DNA from: Bacteroidota bacterium
Lineage (GTDB): Bacteria; Bacteroidota; Bacteroidia; Chitinophagales; Chitinophagaceae
Direction of reading: 5' to 3'
Length of the DNA: 64,000 bases
Assembly: GCA_018267625.1 (NCBI GenBank)
Contig: JAFDYC010000028.1
Location: 1-64,000, forward strand
Part shown: piece after piece, positions 43,146 to 51,916 of the stretch
Position numbering within the stretch: the first letter of the stretch is position 1
Layout: every line of letters begins with the position of its first letter
Program-made: the position numbers and the translations under genes
Notes under the pieces: model-generated
Database searches by the model: none
What the model saw: only the letters and a program-made list of their open reading frames with translations
What the model was told of the DNA's origin: nothing

Positions 43146-45281
43146 TCAAGCCTTTCTTTTATCTGAGCCTTTTTTACCCCCGCTTGTTTCATTCTTTCTG
43201 CGCACCACAACCCAATCTTCAAGGCCAACCTGAAAAGGCAATTTGCCAATACGAACAGTTGCTTTTTTATCCCGGATTTCGGTCAGGGTGCCTACCTGAT
43301 GATTCACACGATTCCGAATCAGATCGCCGATTTGTGGTGCTCCTCCAATGATTTCGTATTGCTTGTCAGCCTTCTTGGCCGCAGCGGCATTTCCTGCCAC
43401 CTGCTTTCGCTGAAACAACACATTTTCTGCAGCCTGAATTACTTCGCTCTTATCCTCTGTTTTCTTCCATTCCTGAACAATGGCTTTGAACTTTCGCTCC
43501 GTATTTCGCAGGTATTCCAGTTCTTCTTTTTTGATTTTGTTCTGCAGCTTCAAGGTCTCCTGGTGCTGCCGGAGGCGCTCTTTGTCTATCAGGCGCTCAT
43601 ATTGCTCTTTCCGTTTTTCATTCTCCGCCAATAGCTCGTCCAATTGTTTTTCCTTACCGCCCAGGCGCAGACTTTGCTTTTCATTCTGATGCAGAATCTT
43701 GTCTAAGCGAACATGGCCTCGTTCGGTCAGCTCGCGTGCGCGGGCAATGATTTTTTGAGAAAGCCCGCTGCGCTGTGCGATGGCAAAGGTGTAGGACGAG
43801 CCTGGCTTGCCGGTGGTGAGCTGGTAGAGCGGCTCCAGCAGGTTCTCATCAAACATCATCGCACCGTTGAAAATGCCCGGCACTTTCCCGGCCATCACTT
43901 TCAGATTGAGGTAGTGTGTGGTGATGATGCCAATAGCATGTTTTTGCGCCAGCTCTTCAACGATAGCTTCAGCAAAAGCACCTCCCAATGCCGGGTCGGA
44001 GCCGGAGCCGAGTTCATCAATAAAAAAAAGGGTCTTGCCATTCGCGAAATCCAGGAAATGTTTCATGTCGCGCAGGTGTGCGCTGTAGGTGCTCAACTCA
44101 TGCTCGATACTTTGGGTGTCGCCGATATGAATCATGAGTTGTTTGAAGATGCCCATTTCGCTGCGCGGGTCGGCGGGAATAAGCATCCCAGCCTGAGTCA
44201 TCATCTGCAGCAAACCTGCAGTTTTCATGCTTACGGTTTTACCGCCGGCATTAGGGCCGGAAATTATGAGGATGCGTTGCTGACGGTCTAAACAGAGGTT
44301 GAGCGGCACCACGGTCTTGCCATTTTTCTTAGCCTGAAGCAGCAGCAGCGGGTGGCGAGCCTGCACCAGGCTAAGACCTGGATGTGGAGATAGCATGGGT
44401 AAATCCGCTTCCATTTCCTGTGCAAGCACAGCTTTGGCACGGATAAAATCAAACAGACCGATGAGCTGATAATATTTCTGTAGGACAGTCGCATAAGGCG
44501 ATAATGCAGCCGTCGTTGTTTGTAAGATGCGTTGTATTTCACGAACCTCTTCACGCTCCAGGCTGAAGAGGGCATTGTTGAGTTCAATGGTTTCTTCCGG
44601 CTCGATGAAGCTGGTACGCGCGGTGTCGCTCTCTCCATGTAAAATGCCTCGTACACTGCGCTTGTGTTCTGCAGCAACGGCTACTACACGGCGTCCATTC
44701 ATAAAACTCTCCGAGATATCGGCCAGAAATCCTGCTTTGCCGAGGCGGCGAAGGATGTGTTCAAATGTGCGACGGAGCGTTTGCCGGGTGCTGGAAAGGT
44801 TGGCACGGATGTGCATCAATTCACGGGAAGCATGGTCGTGGAGCTGCCCCTGTTCATCCAAGACTGCATTTACAATACGGACAATTTCTTTTTCAAAAAC
44901 AAGCCCTTCTACGAGCAATTCGAGGTTTGGAAATAACCCTGAGTGTCCTTTGAACCAAAGCAAGATGTTTTGAACCGTGAGGGCCAGTTGGCTCAAGGCC
45001 ACTAAACTATCTGCGCTCAAAATCGCGTTATGGATACTGAGCAGGCGAAGTTCCTGTTGCAGGTTGCGGCTGTATGCTCCGGGGAAATAATCGCCGCCAC
45101 CCAGGCTGAGCTTGAATTCTGCAGTTTGCTTCAGCGCTTTCTCGATTATTTCTAAGCGATTCATGAAGCGCATGGCCGCAACCCGGCTTCGGGCCTCATC
45201 GGTACGGCATTTTTCTGAGAGCAGCTCGCGAATCCTGGTAAACTCTAAGGAATCTGCGGCGTGCGCAGGGTACAGTTGCAT
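43146..45281 (-). CDS. mutS2: MutS2 family ATPase without a visible Smr domain
   Basis: 711 residues from ATG 45281 (MQLYPAHAADSLEF); the 19 codons upstream include the promoter box. Core MutS parts: lever/clamp helices (about 20-290), Walker A GPNAGGKT (342-349), Walker B with FFIDELGSGSDP, and TTHYLNLKVMA. A long charged coiled coil (about 515-610) and a KOW/SH3-like part (IGDLIRNRVNHQVGTLTEI) follow, then the protein ends in a Lys-rich tail. The C-terminal Smr nuclease domain of B. subtilis MutS2 is absent. MutS2 limits recombination or acts on collided ribosomes. Confidence 0.92.
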   Translation of the reverse strand: MQLYPAHAADSLEFTRIRELLSEKCRTDEARSRVAAMRFMNRLEIIEKALKQTAEFKLSLGGGDYFPGAYSRNLQQELRLLSIHNAILSADSLVALSQLALTVQNILLWFKGHSGLFPNLELLVEGLVFEKEIVRIVNAVLDEQGQLHDHASRELMHIRANLSSTRQTLRRTFEHILRRLGKAGFLADISESFMNGRRVVAVAAEHKRSVRGILHGESDTARTSFIEPEETIELNNALFSLEREEVREIQRILQTTTAALSPYATVLQKYYQLIGLFDFIRAKAVLAQEMEADLPMLSPHPGLSLVQARHPLLLLQAKKNGKTVVPLNLCLDRQQRILIISGPNAGGKTVSMKTAGLLQMMTQAGMLIPADPRSEMGIFKQLMIHIGDTQSIEHELSTYSAHLRDMKHFLDFANGKTLFFIDELGSGSDPALGGAFAEAIVEELAQKHAIGIITTHYLNLKVMAGKVPGIFNGAMMFDENLLEPLYQLTTGKPGSSYTFAIAQRSGLSQKIIARARELTERGHVRLDKILHQNEKQSLRLGGKEKQLDELLAENEKRKEQYERLIDKERLRQHQETLKLQNKIKKEELEYLRNTERKFKAIVQEWKKTEDKSEVIQAAENVLFQRKQVAGNAAAAKKADKQYEIIGGAPQIGDLIRNRVNHQVGTLTEIRDKKATVRIGKLPFQVGLEDWVVVRRKNETSGGKKGSDKRKA

Positions 45282-45297
45282 GTAAGGTGTGAACCTC

Positions 45298-45314
45298 CAA
45301 AAGTAGCGCAGGTA
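45298..45314 (-). promoter_or_regulatory. -7 box of mutS2 inside a 17-base block shared with ispG
   Basis: Minus-strand TACCTGCGCTACTTTTG: its last 8 bases, TACTTTTG (45298-45305), match TAnnTTTG. The same 17 bases lie upstream of ispG at 59603-59619. Confidence 0.45.
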
Positions 45315-45375
45315 GCCTGATTCACTGGGAACCGCCAAACGGAAACAGTCAAAAGAAAGGAACTGCCGTAAGCTT

Positions 45376-45906
45376 TTAATTGTAACTGATCAATATTGGT
45401 AGGCTGTTTTGCTCATAGCGTTCCTCCTCCTCATTGTAAGCAAGGGCTAAGTTTCGTTTGGGGAGGTTTGTTGTGACTACAATCCCTTCCACTTCAATCA
45501 TAGCAGTGCCCGTACCGGATAGTTTTTTCGTCCCGGTTAAAATAGTAGTCTTTGTTTCCAGAGTCAGTACGTTTTCTCTATGCTCCACACTGATGAATCT
45601 CGGAACCGTAATACTAAAGGCATATTCCGGACTACCGCTGATTTCAAATTGTGCACGGACATCCTCATCGTCTTGTTTCATCCTGGAAACACGCCTTTGC
45701 ACCACGTTTGATGCTGCCAGGTTTTGAAATTGAAGTGGATGGCTTCTTAACTCTAACTGGCTGCTTGCCTGTGAAATGCTTACCGGAGTGATGATATTGG
45801 CATTTACTCCAGACGTAGCCGAAACCTGTGCATCGGTCTGCACTCCTGTCCATGCCAGGAGCACTACTGTTGCGATACCTGAAAATGAAACGATACGGGC
45901 GGACAT
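45376..45906 (-). CDS. DUF4402 domain secreted protein
   Basis: 176 residues. Signal peptide (SFSGIATVVLLAWTGVQTDAQ, about 7-27) and a beta-rich domain of the DUF4402 type: early IITPVSISQASSQLELRSHPLQF, middle FEISGSPEYAFSITVPRF, late KLSGTGTAMIEVEGIVV. DUF4402 proteins are pilin-like or surface beta-sandwich proteins of unknown role. In typical members the first strand reads FG or F after a Leu; here it is LQFQNL. A single gene with a -7 box 20 bases upstream. Confidence 0.8.
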   Translation of the reverse strand: MSARIVSFSGIATVVLLAWTGVQTDAQVSATSGVNANIITPVSISQASSQLELRSHPLQFQNLAASNVVQRRVSRMKQDDEDVRAQFEISGSPEYAFSITVPRFISVEHRENVLTLETKTTILTGTKKLSGTGTAMIEVEGIVVTTNLPKRNLALAYNEEEERYEQNSLPILISYN

Positions 45907-45926
45907 GGCAGATGCTCTAAGCGGTA

Positions 45927-45934
45927 CAAACGTA
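45927..45934 (-). promoter_or_regulatory. -7 box of the DUF4402 gene
   Basis: Minus-strand TACGTTTG, 20 bases before ATG 45906. No -33 match. Confidence 0.4.
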
Positions 45935-46197
45935 GCCGGCGCCCTTTGAATTTCTTAGTGGATTTAGCCTTAATCCGAAGTCATTAACCAGTTGGTTTCA
46001 TTTGCCGGATTCTCACGTTGAACTATTGCTAAGCATTGGTTATGGATGGGCGAATTTGGGGCAGAGCGTTCTGTATTGACATTCCGGATAGTATTTGGGA
46101 ATTGCTTTGACAGGAATATTTCTGGCTGCCAAAAAATTTGAAACAAGGACTTCCGGATTTATCAGGGCCTTCACATGGCTGCCAAATATGTCCCCTC

Positions 46198-46205
46198 TAT
46201 TTTTG
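46198..46205 (+). promoter_or_regulatory. -7 box of the OmpH-like gene
   Basis: TATTTTTG, 18 bases before ATG 46224. The -33 position does not read TTTG. Confidence 0.4.
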
Positions 46206-46223
46206 CGGCCTTCACATCGCATT

Positions 46224-46838
46224 ATGAAACGCACCAAGCACACCCTTTTTCTTGCTTTTACCACAGGTATTCTATTGCTTCTTGGCAGCGCATGCCACCG
46301 CAGCCAAACAAAACCTGAGGGTGCCGGCACAACGAATACTACTTCCGAAGCCAGCCCGGCCACCCGGATTGCTTACGTAGATATTGACACGTTTGAAGCA
46401 CACTACGAAAGCCTGAAGAAAAAGAAAGACGAATTCAAGGCCCAACAGGAATCTATGGAAAGTGAATTGCAACGCTCCGCCCAGCAAATGCAAGCCGACT
46501 ATGCCGGAGTGATGCGCAAACAACAAGAGGGGACTCTCACCCGCGCCGAAGCAGAAGCCGCAGAAAAACGCCTGGGACAAATGCAACAAAGCTTAGAAAC
46601 CCGCAAGGCGGCGATGGGCACTCAGTTTCAGGAAAAATTGGAGTCTTTCAATAAGAAGCTACATGATGATATGGACAAATTCCTGGCACAATACACTAAG
46701 GATCATCACTTGGATTATGTGCTCTCTTATTCGCGCAGCAATGCCCAGATTCTTTTTGCCAACCAGGCTTTCAACATCACTCAGGACGTGATAAAAGGCA
46801 TGAACGAACAGGCAAAAGCTGCCGAAAAATCCAAATAG
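46224..46838 (+). CDS. OmpH/Skp-like periplasmic chaperone, lipoprotein form
   Basis: 204 residues from ATG 46224 (MKRTKHTLFLAFTTG). A basic start, hydrophobic ILLLLG and a Cys in GSACHR suggest a lipoprotein signal, though the box lacks Leu at -3. After a Thr/Ser/Pro linker comes the OmpH fold: IAYVDIDTFEAHYESL, a long coiled coil (tentacles) rich in Lys, Glu and Gln, and DYVLSYSRSNAQILFANQAFNIT at the end. OmpH/Skp hold unfolded outer-membrane proteins in the periplasm. The -7 box and the basic N-terminus decide the start. Confidence 0.88.
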   Translation: MKRTKHTLFLAFTTGILLLLGSACHRSQTKPEGAGTTNTTSEASPATRIAYVDIDTFEAHYESLKKKKDEFKAQQESMESELQRSAQQMQADYAGVMRKQQEGTLTRAEAEAAEKRLGQMQQSLETRKAAMGTQFQEKLESFNKKLHDDMDKFLAQYTKDHHLDYVLSYSRSNAQILFANQAFNITQDVIKGMNEQAKAAEKSK

Positions 46839-46865
46839 CTTTACCTTAATCGCCAAACTAATATT

Positions 46866-46892
46866 GAGACGCGCCCCGACCCGGCGCGTCTC
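46866..46892. repeat. Palindromic element GAGACGCGCC/GGCGCGTCTC
   Basis: Perfect 10-bp inverted repeat (46866-46875 with 46883-46892) around a 7-base loop, followed by TACG. There is no T-run, so it is not a simple terminator. The GTAGAGACGCGnn...GCGTCTCTAC type is known as a dispersed intergenic palindrome in Bacteroidota and cyanobacteria. Confidence 0.8.
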
Positions 46893-46923
46893 TACGTTCC
46901 CACACCATCGAAACCAAAAAATA

Positions 46924-48363
46924 ATGGAACAGGCAAGCCCTCATTACCATCGTTCCCTTCGTCTGATTGACGGTGCCCTCCTGGTTGCAGGCTCTATGAT
47001 TGGCTCAGGCATTTTCATTGTCTCTGCCGACATCTCACGCACCTTGGGCAGCGCAGGATGGCTCATTGTTGTCTGGATTATTTCGGGCCTGCTTACCCTG
47101 GCTGCCGCCCTTTCTTACGGCGAACTGAGTGGCATGTTCCCCAAAGCGGGCGGCCAGTATGTCTATCTGCGCGAAGCCTATGGGCCTATGTGGAGTTTCC
47201 TGTACGGCTGGGCCTTTTTTACCGTCATTCAGACGGGTACCATCGCCGCTGTGGGCGTAGCCTTTGCAAAATTCTTTGGCTATCTGGCTCCTGCGCTCGG
47301 CGAAGACAATATCCTTGCTACCATTGGGAGTTTTCACCTGACGGCTGCACAGTTGGTAGGTATCGGTGTCATCGTGTTGCTGACTGCTATTAATGGTAGA
47401 GGAATTGAAGGAGGAAAATGGATCAACGGCATTTTCACCGCTGCCAAGCTCTTGGCAATGGCCGCACTCATTGCAGCCGGTTTTATCCTTTTCCGGGATG
47501 GTGCTGCCATCTGGAAGATGAACTGGTCAGAAGCCTGGATGGCCATTAAGATTGATAAAGGCCCCGGCGGAACCATCTTTCATGAAATGCTTCAGGGCGG
47601 GCCATTGGTGCTGGCTCTTTGTGGCGCAATGGTCGGTGCTATCTTCTCTTCGGATGCCTGGAATAACGTGACCTTCATTGCCGGCGAAATCAAGCGGCCA
47701 GAACGAAATATTGGCCTATCCCTCTTCCTCGGCACCTTAGTGGTGACCCTGCTCTACATCTGCATGAACCTGATGTACCTGAATGTCCTTTCCGTTCATG
47801 AAATTGCCTTCTCACAACAAGATCGCGTCGCGCTGGCTGCTTCCAAAAAACTCTTTGGCGCCTTGGGCACAACCATCATAGCGGTACTGGTCATGGTCAG
47901 CACCTTCGGCTGTAACAATGGTCTGATCCTCGCTGGAGCCCGCGTGTATAACACGATGGCCCGCGATGGCCTGTTCCTTCCTGCTGCCGCAAAACTGAAT
48001 GCGAAAGGGGTGCCCGCAATTGCCCTTTGGATGCAATGCCTCTGGGCTTCCATACTCTGCCTCTCAGGAAAGTATGGGCAACTGCTCGATTATATCGTCT
48101 TCGTCGTACTCATCTTCTACATCCTCACCATCGGAGGCATCTTTGTGCTGCGCCGCCGCCGGCCCGATTTACCCCGACCATACAAAGCATTCGGATATCC
48201 TGTTGTGCCGGTACTCTATATGATGGTGGCGGCGTTTATCTGTATCATTTTGCTCAAGGTGAAGCCAGATACAACGCTGCCGGGCCTCTTCATCGTCCTG
48301 CTGGGCATCCCGGTTTACTTTGTTGTGAAAGCAAGCATCGGTAAGCGCATCAAGCCGGATTGA
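46924..48363 (+). CDS. APC family amino acid permease (LAT-like)
   Basis: 479 residues from ATG 46924 (MEQASPHYHRSLRLIDG); earlier in-frame codons run through the palindrome. Twelve membrane helices. Helix 1 carries the substrate loop GSMIGSGIFIVSADI, helix 6 contains FSSDAWNNVTFIAGEIKRPERN, and the LAT-type NGLILAGARVYNTMARDGLF follows. It probably exchanges or imports neutral amino acids. Single gene; the gap to hldA is 57 bases. Confidence 0.92.
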   Translation: MEQASPHYHRSLRLIDGALLVAGSMIGSGIFIVSADISRTLGSAGWLIVVWIISGLLTLAAALSYGELSGMFPKAGGQYVYLREAYGPMWSFLYGWAFFTVIQTGTIAAVGVAFAKFFGYLAPALGEDNILATIGSFHLTAAQLVGIGVIVLLTAINGRGIEGGKWINGIFTAAKLLAMAALIAAGFILFRDGAAIWKMNWSEAWMAIKIDKGPGGTIFHEMLQGGPLVLALCGAMVGAIFSSDAWNNVTFIAGEIKRPERNIGLSLFLGTLVVTLLYICMNLMYLNVLSVHEIAFSQQDRVALAASKKLFGALGTTIIAVLVMVSTFGCNNGLILAGARVYNTMARDGLFLPAAAKLNAKGVPAIALWMQCLWASILCLSGKYGQLLDYIVFVVLIFYILTIGGIFVLRRRRPDLPRPYKAFGYPVVPVLYMMVAAFICIILLKVKPDTTLPGLFIVLLGIPVYFVVKASIGKRIKPD

Positions 48364-48420
48364 TACTGCCCCAGTATCCTTTCGCTGACTAATCTCCTTT
48401 CGGCACCTTTGCGCCTTTGA

Positions 48421-49443
48421 ATGAAACAACCCATGCGCTCGCTTTCCCAACTCTTTGAGGATATGAATTCCCTGCACGTAGCCATCGTAGGGGATGTCAT
48501 GCTGGATAATTATTGGTGGGGCGATGTGGAGCGGATTTCTCCAGAAGCACCGGTTCCGGTTGTGGCATTGAAGCATCGTGAAAGCCGACTGGGCGGAGCT
48601 GCTAATGTGGCACTAAACGCACGTGCCTTAGGTGCCCGGGTGAGTCTTTGCACTGTTATCGGTGCAGATACTGAAGGCGATACCCTCAGTAATCTGGCAA
48701 CAGAATCCGGTATCGGGATGCAAGCAAGCCTGCGTAGCTCCCAGCGTGCCACCACTACCAAAACACGCGTCATGGCCCGCCATCAGCAGATGCTCCGCCT
48801 GGACGACGAACAGGCCGATGAACTCTTCCCGGAAGAAGAACATCCTTTCATTGACCTGGTGCTCCGCTTTCTGCAACGCGAAAAACCCCAGGTGCTCATT
48901 TTTGAAGATTACAACAAAGGGGTTCTCAAAGAGAATGTCATTCGGCGCATCACAGACCACTGTCGCGAAATCGGCATCCTAACGGCAGTGGACCCTAAGA
49001 AAAAGAACTTCCTGAGCTTTCATGGCGTGGACATCTTCAAGCCCAATCTCAAAGAGGTGCGCGAAGGCCTGAACGTAAACCTGGACACTCCCAACCTCAA
49101 CCTCCTGGAAATCGCACACCAAAAATTGCACGAGGCGCTCGGGCATCAAATCACTTTCATCACCCTTTCGGAGCTGGGTGTGTTTGCTCAAAAAACGGGT
49201 GAAACACCTTTTATTATCCCCTCACACTTACGCAACATTGCCGATGTGAGCGGTGCCGGCGACACCGTGATAGCCACCGCAGCGATGGTCTTCGCACAAA
49301 CCCGCGACCTAAGGCTCATGGCAGAAATCAGCAACATAGCAGGTGGCCTTGTCTGCGAAGAACTGGGTGTCGTTCCCATCTCCAAAGACCGGCTCCTTAC
49401 CGAATGCCAAAGCATCCTCGAAGGGGAAGTAAAGATCCAATAG
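48421..49443 (+). CDS. hldA: D-glycero-beta-D-manno-heptose-7-phosphate kinase (HldE N-domain / HldA)
   Basis: 340 residues of PfkB type without the nucleotidyltransferase half of bifunctional HldE. It phosphorylates heptose-7-phosphate at C1 on the way to ADP-heptose for the LPS core. Signature parts: GDVMLDNYWWGDVERISPEAPVPVV, the sugar-binding RLGGAANVALNARALGA, and the catalytic ADVSGAGDTVIATAAM with its Asp base. A CACCTTTG box lies 10 bases before the ATG, preceded by TTTC 20 bases earlier. A separate HldC-type partner should exist elsewhere in the genome. Confidence 0.92.
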   Translation: MKQPMRSLSQLFEDMNSLHVAIVGDVMLDNYWWGDVERISPEAPVPVVALKHRESRLGGAANVALNARALGARVSLCTVIGADTEGDTLSNLATESGIGMQASLRSSQRATTTKTRVMARHQQMLRLDDEQADELFPEEEHPFIDLVLRFLQREKPQVLIFEDYNKGVLKENVIRRITDHCREIGILTAVDPKKKNFLSFHGVDIFKPNLKEVREGLNVNLDTPNLNLLEIAHQKLHEALGHQITFITLSELGVFAQKTGETPFIIPSHLRNIADVSGAGDTVIATAAMVFAQTRDLRLMAEISNIAGGLVCEELGVVPISKDRLLTECQSILEGEVKIQ

Positions 49444-49582
49444 GCAGCAGTATTTACTTGCTCCTGTCCTCTCCGGGAAGGGAATGTAGAGCGAAGGCAC
49501 CTTCGCCTTTTATTCAAAATATATTGTTGACTTGCTGCTTCTATCCTGCAACGGAGGCCGTGCAATGAATATTTGTCGAAAA

Positions 49583-49613
49583 AAAAACTGCCTCCAGAAG
49601 GAAGGCAGTTTTT
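49583..49613. terminator. Bidirectional terminator between hldA and the FKBP gene
   Basis: An 11-bp stem aaaaactgcct (49583-49593) with aggcagttttt (49603-49613) and a 9-base loop. A- and T-tracts on both sides serve both converging genes. Confidence 0.88.
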
Positions 49614-49634
49614 GTAGAAAATAAAAGTTGCGGT

Positions 49635-50534
49635 TTAGTGCTTGCCCTTCATATCCACAACTTCCACCTGGAAGATGAGAATAGAGTTGGGAGCGATTTT
49701 CGGGGAGGGGCTTTGCTTGCCGTAAGCCAGTGTGGAGGGGATGTAGAGCGTGCCTTTGCCTCCCTTGCCGAACAGCGCAATGCCTTCGTCCCAGCCGCGG
49801 ATAACCTGACCTGCACCCAGGGTAAACCAGAAAGGCGATACATGGTGGAATTCGGGATCAGTGTTGGAGTCAAACTTCACGCCTTCAAGGGTAGTTCCGG
49901 TGTAGTTCATGCTCACGCTGTCACCGTTTGCCACTTTGGGGCTGCCGGGTTTTTCAATCGTGTAGTAGAGGCCGGAGGCGCTGCGTTCTGCCTTGATGTG
50001 ATTCTTGGTCAGGTAGTCCTGGATGAGTTTATCATCCACCTTGGATTGCTTTTCGGATTCTGCCTTTTGTTCTTCCTGAAGCTGTGATTGTGTCTTTACA
50101 GAAACGACAGCAACAGAATATTCAATCTTCATGCCTGCACCTTTTTTCATCCAGGGCAGGAGCTGGTTGCCGGCCTTGGCAATTGAGTCGAGCGGGACGC
50201 GGAAGATGGCGCTGTCGCCCTTGGTGAGCATGGCTAAACCTTCTGCCAGGTCACCGTTGAATTGAGGCGGTGTGAGCTGGAAAGGGACAGGCTGGTTGTT
50301 GTTCATCACGCGGGAGTCGAAGAGGACAGAATCTCCCTTTGGGAAATGCACATAGCTCTTGATGTGGAACTCCATGAAGTCACCGATGGCTGGCTTTTGA
50401 ATGCCCGGTTCATCTTTGACAATCTTGTACTCGAGGCCGCTGGGCAGCTTTTTGAAGCCCGAGTTTTGGGCGTTGCAGGAGGAAATAGAAATGGCGGCGA
50501 GGGCGATGGCCGGCACCAGGTAATGCTTGAACAT
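49635..50534 (-). CDS. FKBP-type peptidyl-prolyl isomerase, lipoprotein with two domains
   Basis: 299 residues. Lipoprotein signal ending in ISISSCNAQ (Cys20). A first FKBP-like domain (about 45-150) is diverged; the second (about 195-297) holds the canonical pieces: VSMNYTGTTLEGVKFDSN, VIRGWDEGIALFGKGGKGTLYIPSTLAYG and ILIFQVEVVDM. A Gln/Glu-rich helix links them. It assists folding in the periplasm or at the outer membrane. It is the downstream gene of a pair with the NrnA-like gene (28-base gap). Confidence 0.93.
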   Translation of the reverse strand: MFKHYLVPAIALAAISISSCNAQNSGFKKLPSGLEYKIVKDEPGIQKPAIGDFMEFHIKSYVHFPKGDSVLFDSRVMNNNQPVPFQLTPPQFNGDLAEGLAMLTKGDSAIFRVPLDSIAKAGNQLLPWMKKGAGMKIEYSVAVVSVKTQSQLQEEQKAESEKQSKVDDKLIQDYLTKNHIKAERSASGLYYTIEKPGSPKVANGDSVSMNYTGTTLEGVKFDSNTDPEFHHVSPFWFTLGAGQVIRGWDEGIALFGKGGKGTLYIPSTLAYGKQSPSPKIAPNSILIFQVEVVDMKGKH

Positions 50535-50561
50535 GCAGGTTTTGTGTGTTAGTGGAAAATT

Positions 50562-51560
50562 TTAGAGCGGGTGAAATTCCGATAATATTTTTTTGAAACG
50601 GAGGATGGTGTCGTTAATGGATTCGGAAGATTTACCCCCCGATGCGTTGAAGTGTCCTCCTCCTGAAAAATGTGTACGGGCAAAGTGGTTTACATCGAAG
50701 TCGCCTTTGCTGCGGAAGGAAAGCCGTACTTCATCAATTCGTTCAGTTATCAGGGTTGAAAAGCGAATGCCCCGTATGGATAGCGGGTATTGAACCAGCC
50801 CTTCTGTGTCGCCGGGTTGCAAGTCGAATAGTTTCATGTCGGCCCGGGTAACACTAATCAGGCCTGCCTGCCATTGTGGGAAGATTTCCATCCGTTCGAT
50901 GAGGGCATAACCCACAAAGCGCATTCGGTTGGTGCTCCAGGAATCATAAATGGCTTCGTGAATGGGACCATGTTCTAAGCCTCGATCTTTCAGGTCGGCA
51001 ATCATTCGGTGCACCGCACCAGTTGTGACCGGAAAACGGAAAGAGCCCGTGTCAGTGAGCGTACCGGTGTAGAGGCATTGGGCGATGTCCAGGTTGATAC
51101 AGGAATTGCATCCGCTGGTGTTGATAAAATCATACACCATCTCGCAGGTACTGCTCTTGGCTGGGTTGCTTTCGCCATAGTCAAACACCGGCTTGGGGAA
51201 CATGTGGTGGTCAAGGAGCAACTTGATTCCCTTTGCCTGTTCTAAGGCAGGCTGCATGCTTTGAACCCGGGCCGGGTCGTTGAAGTCGAGGCAAAAAATA
51301 ATTTCAGCAGTCTCCAGGCTTTCGGATGCCTTTTTGGGTTCGGCTTCCGCATTGATGAGCCATTCCGTGCCGGGTAGAAACAGGAGAAATTCGGGTGCAT
51401 CATTCGGTGTGATGGCGGATACCTGATGCCCCTGTAAACGGAGAAAATGAACGAGCGCCAGGGTGGAACCGATTGCATCGCCATCCGGTTTGTAATGGGT
51501 AATGATAGCGATACGCTTCGGCTGTTGAAAGAGCGGCAGCGCTTCGGCAATGGGTTTCAT
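50562..51560 (-). CDS. DHH/DHHA1 phosphoesterase (NrnA-like bifunctional oligoribonuclease/pAp phosphatase)
   Basis: 332 residues. Metal-binding DHH domain: ITHYKPDGDAIGSTLAL (Asp residues near 26-28), the second site FCLDFNDPAR, and the family motif LLLDHHMFPKP. The DHHA1 domain near the C-terminus ends with the substrate motif HFSGGGHFNASGG. NrnA degrades very short RNAs and, in some members, pAp. No orn gene is seen, so this is a plausible nanoRNase. ATG 51560 leads into the conserved N-terminus. Confidence 0.93.
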   Translation of the reverse strand: MKPIAEALPLFQQPKRIAIITHYKPDGDAIGSTLALVHFLRLQGHQVSAITPNDAPEFLLFLPGTEWLINAEAEPKKASESLETAEIIFCLDFNDPARVQSMQPALEQAKGIKLLLDHHMFPKPVFDYGESNPAKSSTCEMVYDFINTSGCNSCINLDIAQCLYTGTLTDTGSFRFPVTTGAVHRMIADLKDRGLEHGPIHEAIYDSWSTNRMRFVGYALIERMEIFPQWQAGLISVTRADMKLFDLQPGDTEGLVQYPLSIRGIRFSTLITERIDEVRLSFRSKGDFDVNHFARTHFSGGGHFNASGGKSSESINDTILRFKKILSEFHPL

Positions 51561-51699
51561 AAGGCGGCGCGAAGATATTGTGCCGGAGCTATGCCTGCAC
51601 GCTTCTCGATTTGGATTTACAGATGGAATGGCACGAAGTTTTGTTCAGAACGGGGAATTACTGAAAACCCTTCTGCCGGTTTTCCGATGCCTGCATGAT

Positions 51700-51864
51700 A
51701 TGAAAAAGCCTTACTTGATGTTACTCCTTGTGTGTTTGCTTCCGCTCAGTGCTTGTCAAGGTGTGGTGCATATACTTTCAGGAGGCATGTGGCTGGGCAT
51801 ATCCATTGTATTGGCACTTGCCTTACTGCTGACGGTTGTGTTGGCCAAATTGATTGACAAGTGA
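51700..51864 (+). CDS. Small lipoprotein with C-terminal membrane helix
   Basis: 54 residues from ATG 51700. The signal MKKPYLMLLLVCLLPLSACQG has a standard lipobox (LSAC) cut at Cys19, and a hydrophobic helix (WLGISIVLALALLLTVVLA) fills the C-terminal half, so the protein is both lipidated and membrane spanning. Similar tiny proteins are widespread in the phylum and often carry the mistaken name phosphatidate cytidylyltransferase. Function unknown. It runs opposite to the flanking genes. Confidence 0.7.
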   Translation: MKKPYLMLLLVCLLPLSACQGVVHILSGGMWLGISIVLALALLLTVVLAKLIDK

Positions 51865-51916
51865 GCCGGGGATGATGAATCAACCATCTTCCGAAATATA
51901 GGAAGCATTTTGCCGG

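Larger units (their letters stand above)
45907..46223. other. Divergent intergenic region (317 bases)
   Basis: Lies between the DUF4402 gene (minus) and the OmpH-like gene (plus). It holds -7 boxes for both directions (45927-45934 and 46198-46205). I see no gene or strong hairpin in the remainder. Confidence 0.55.
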
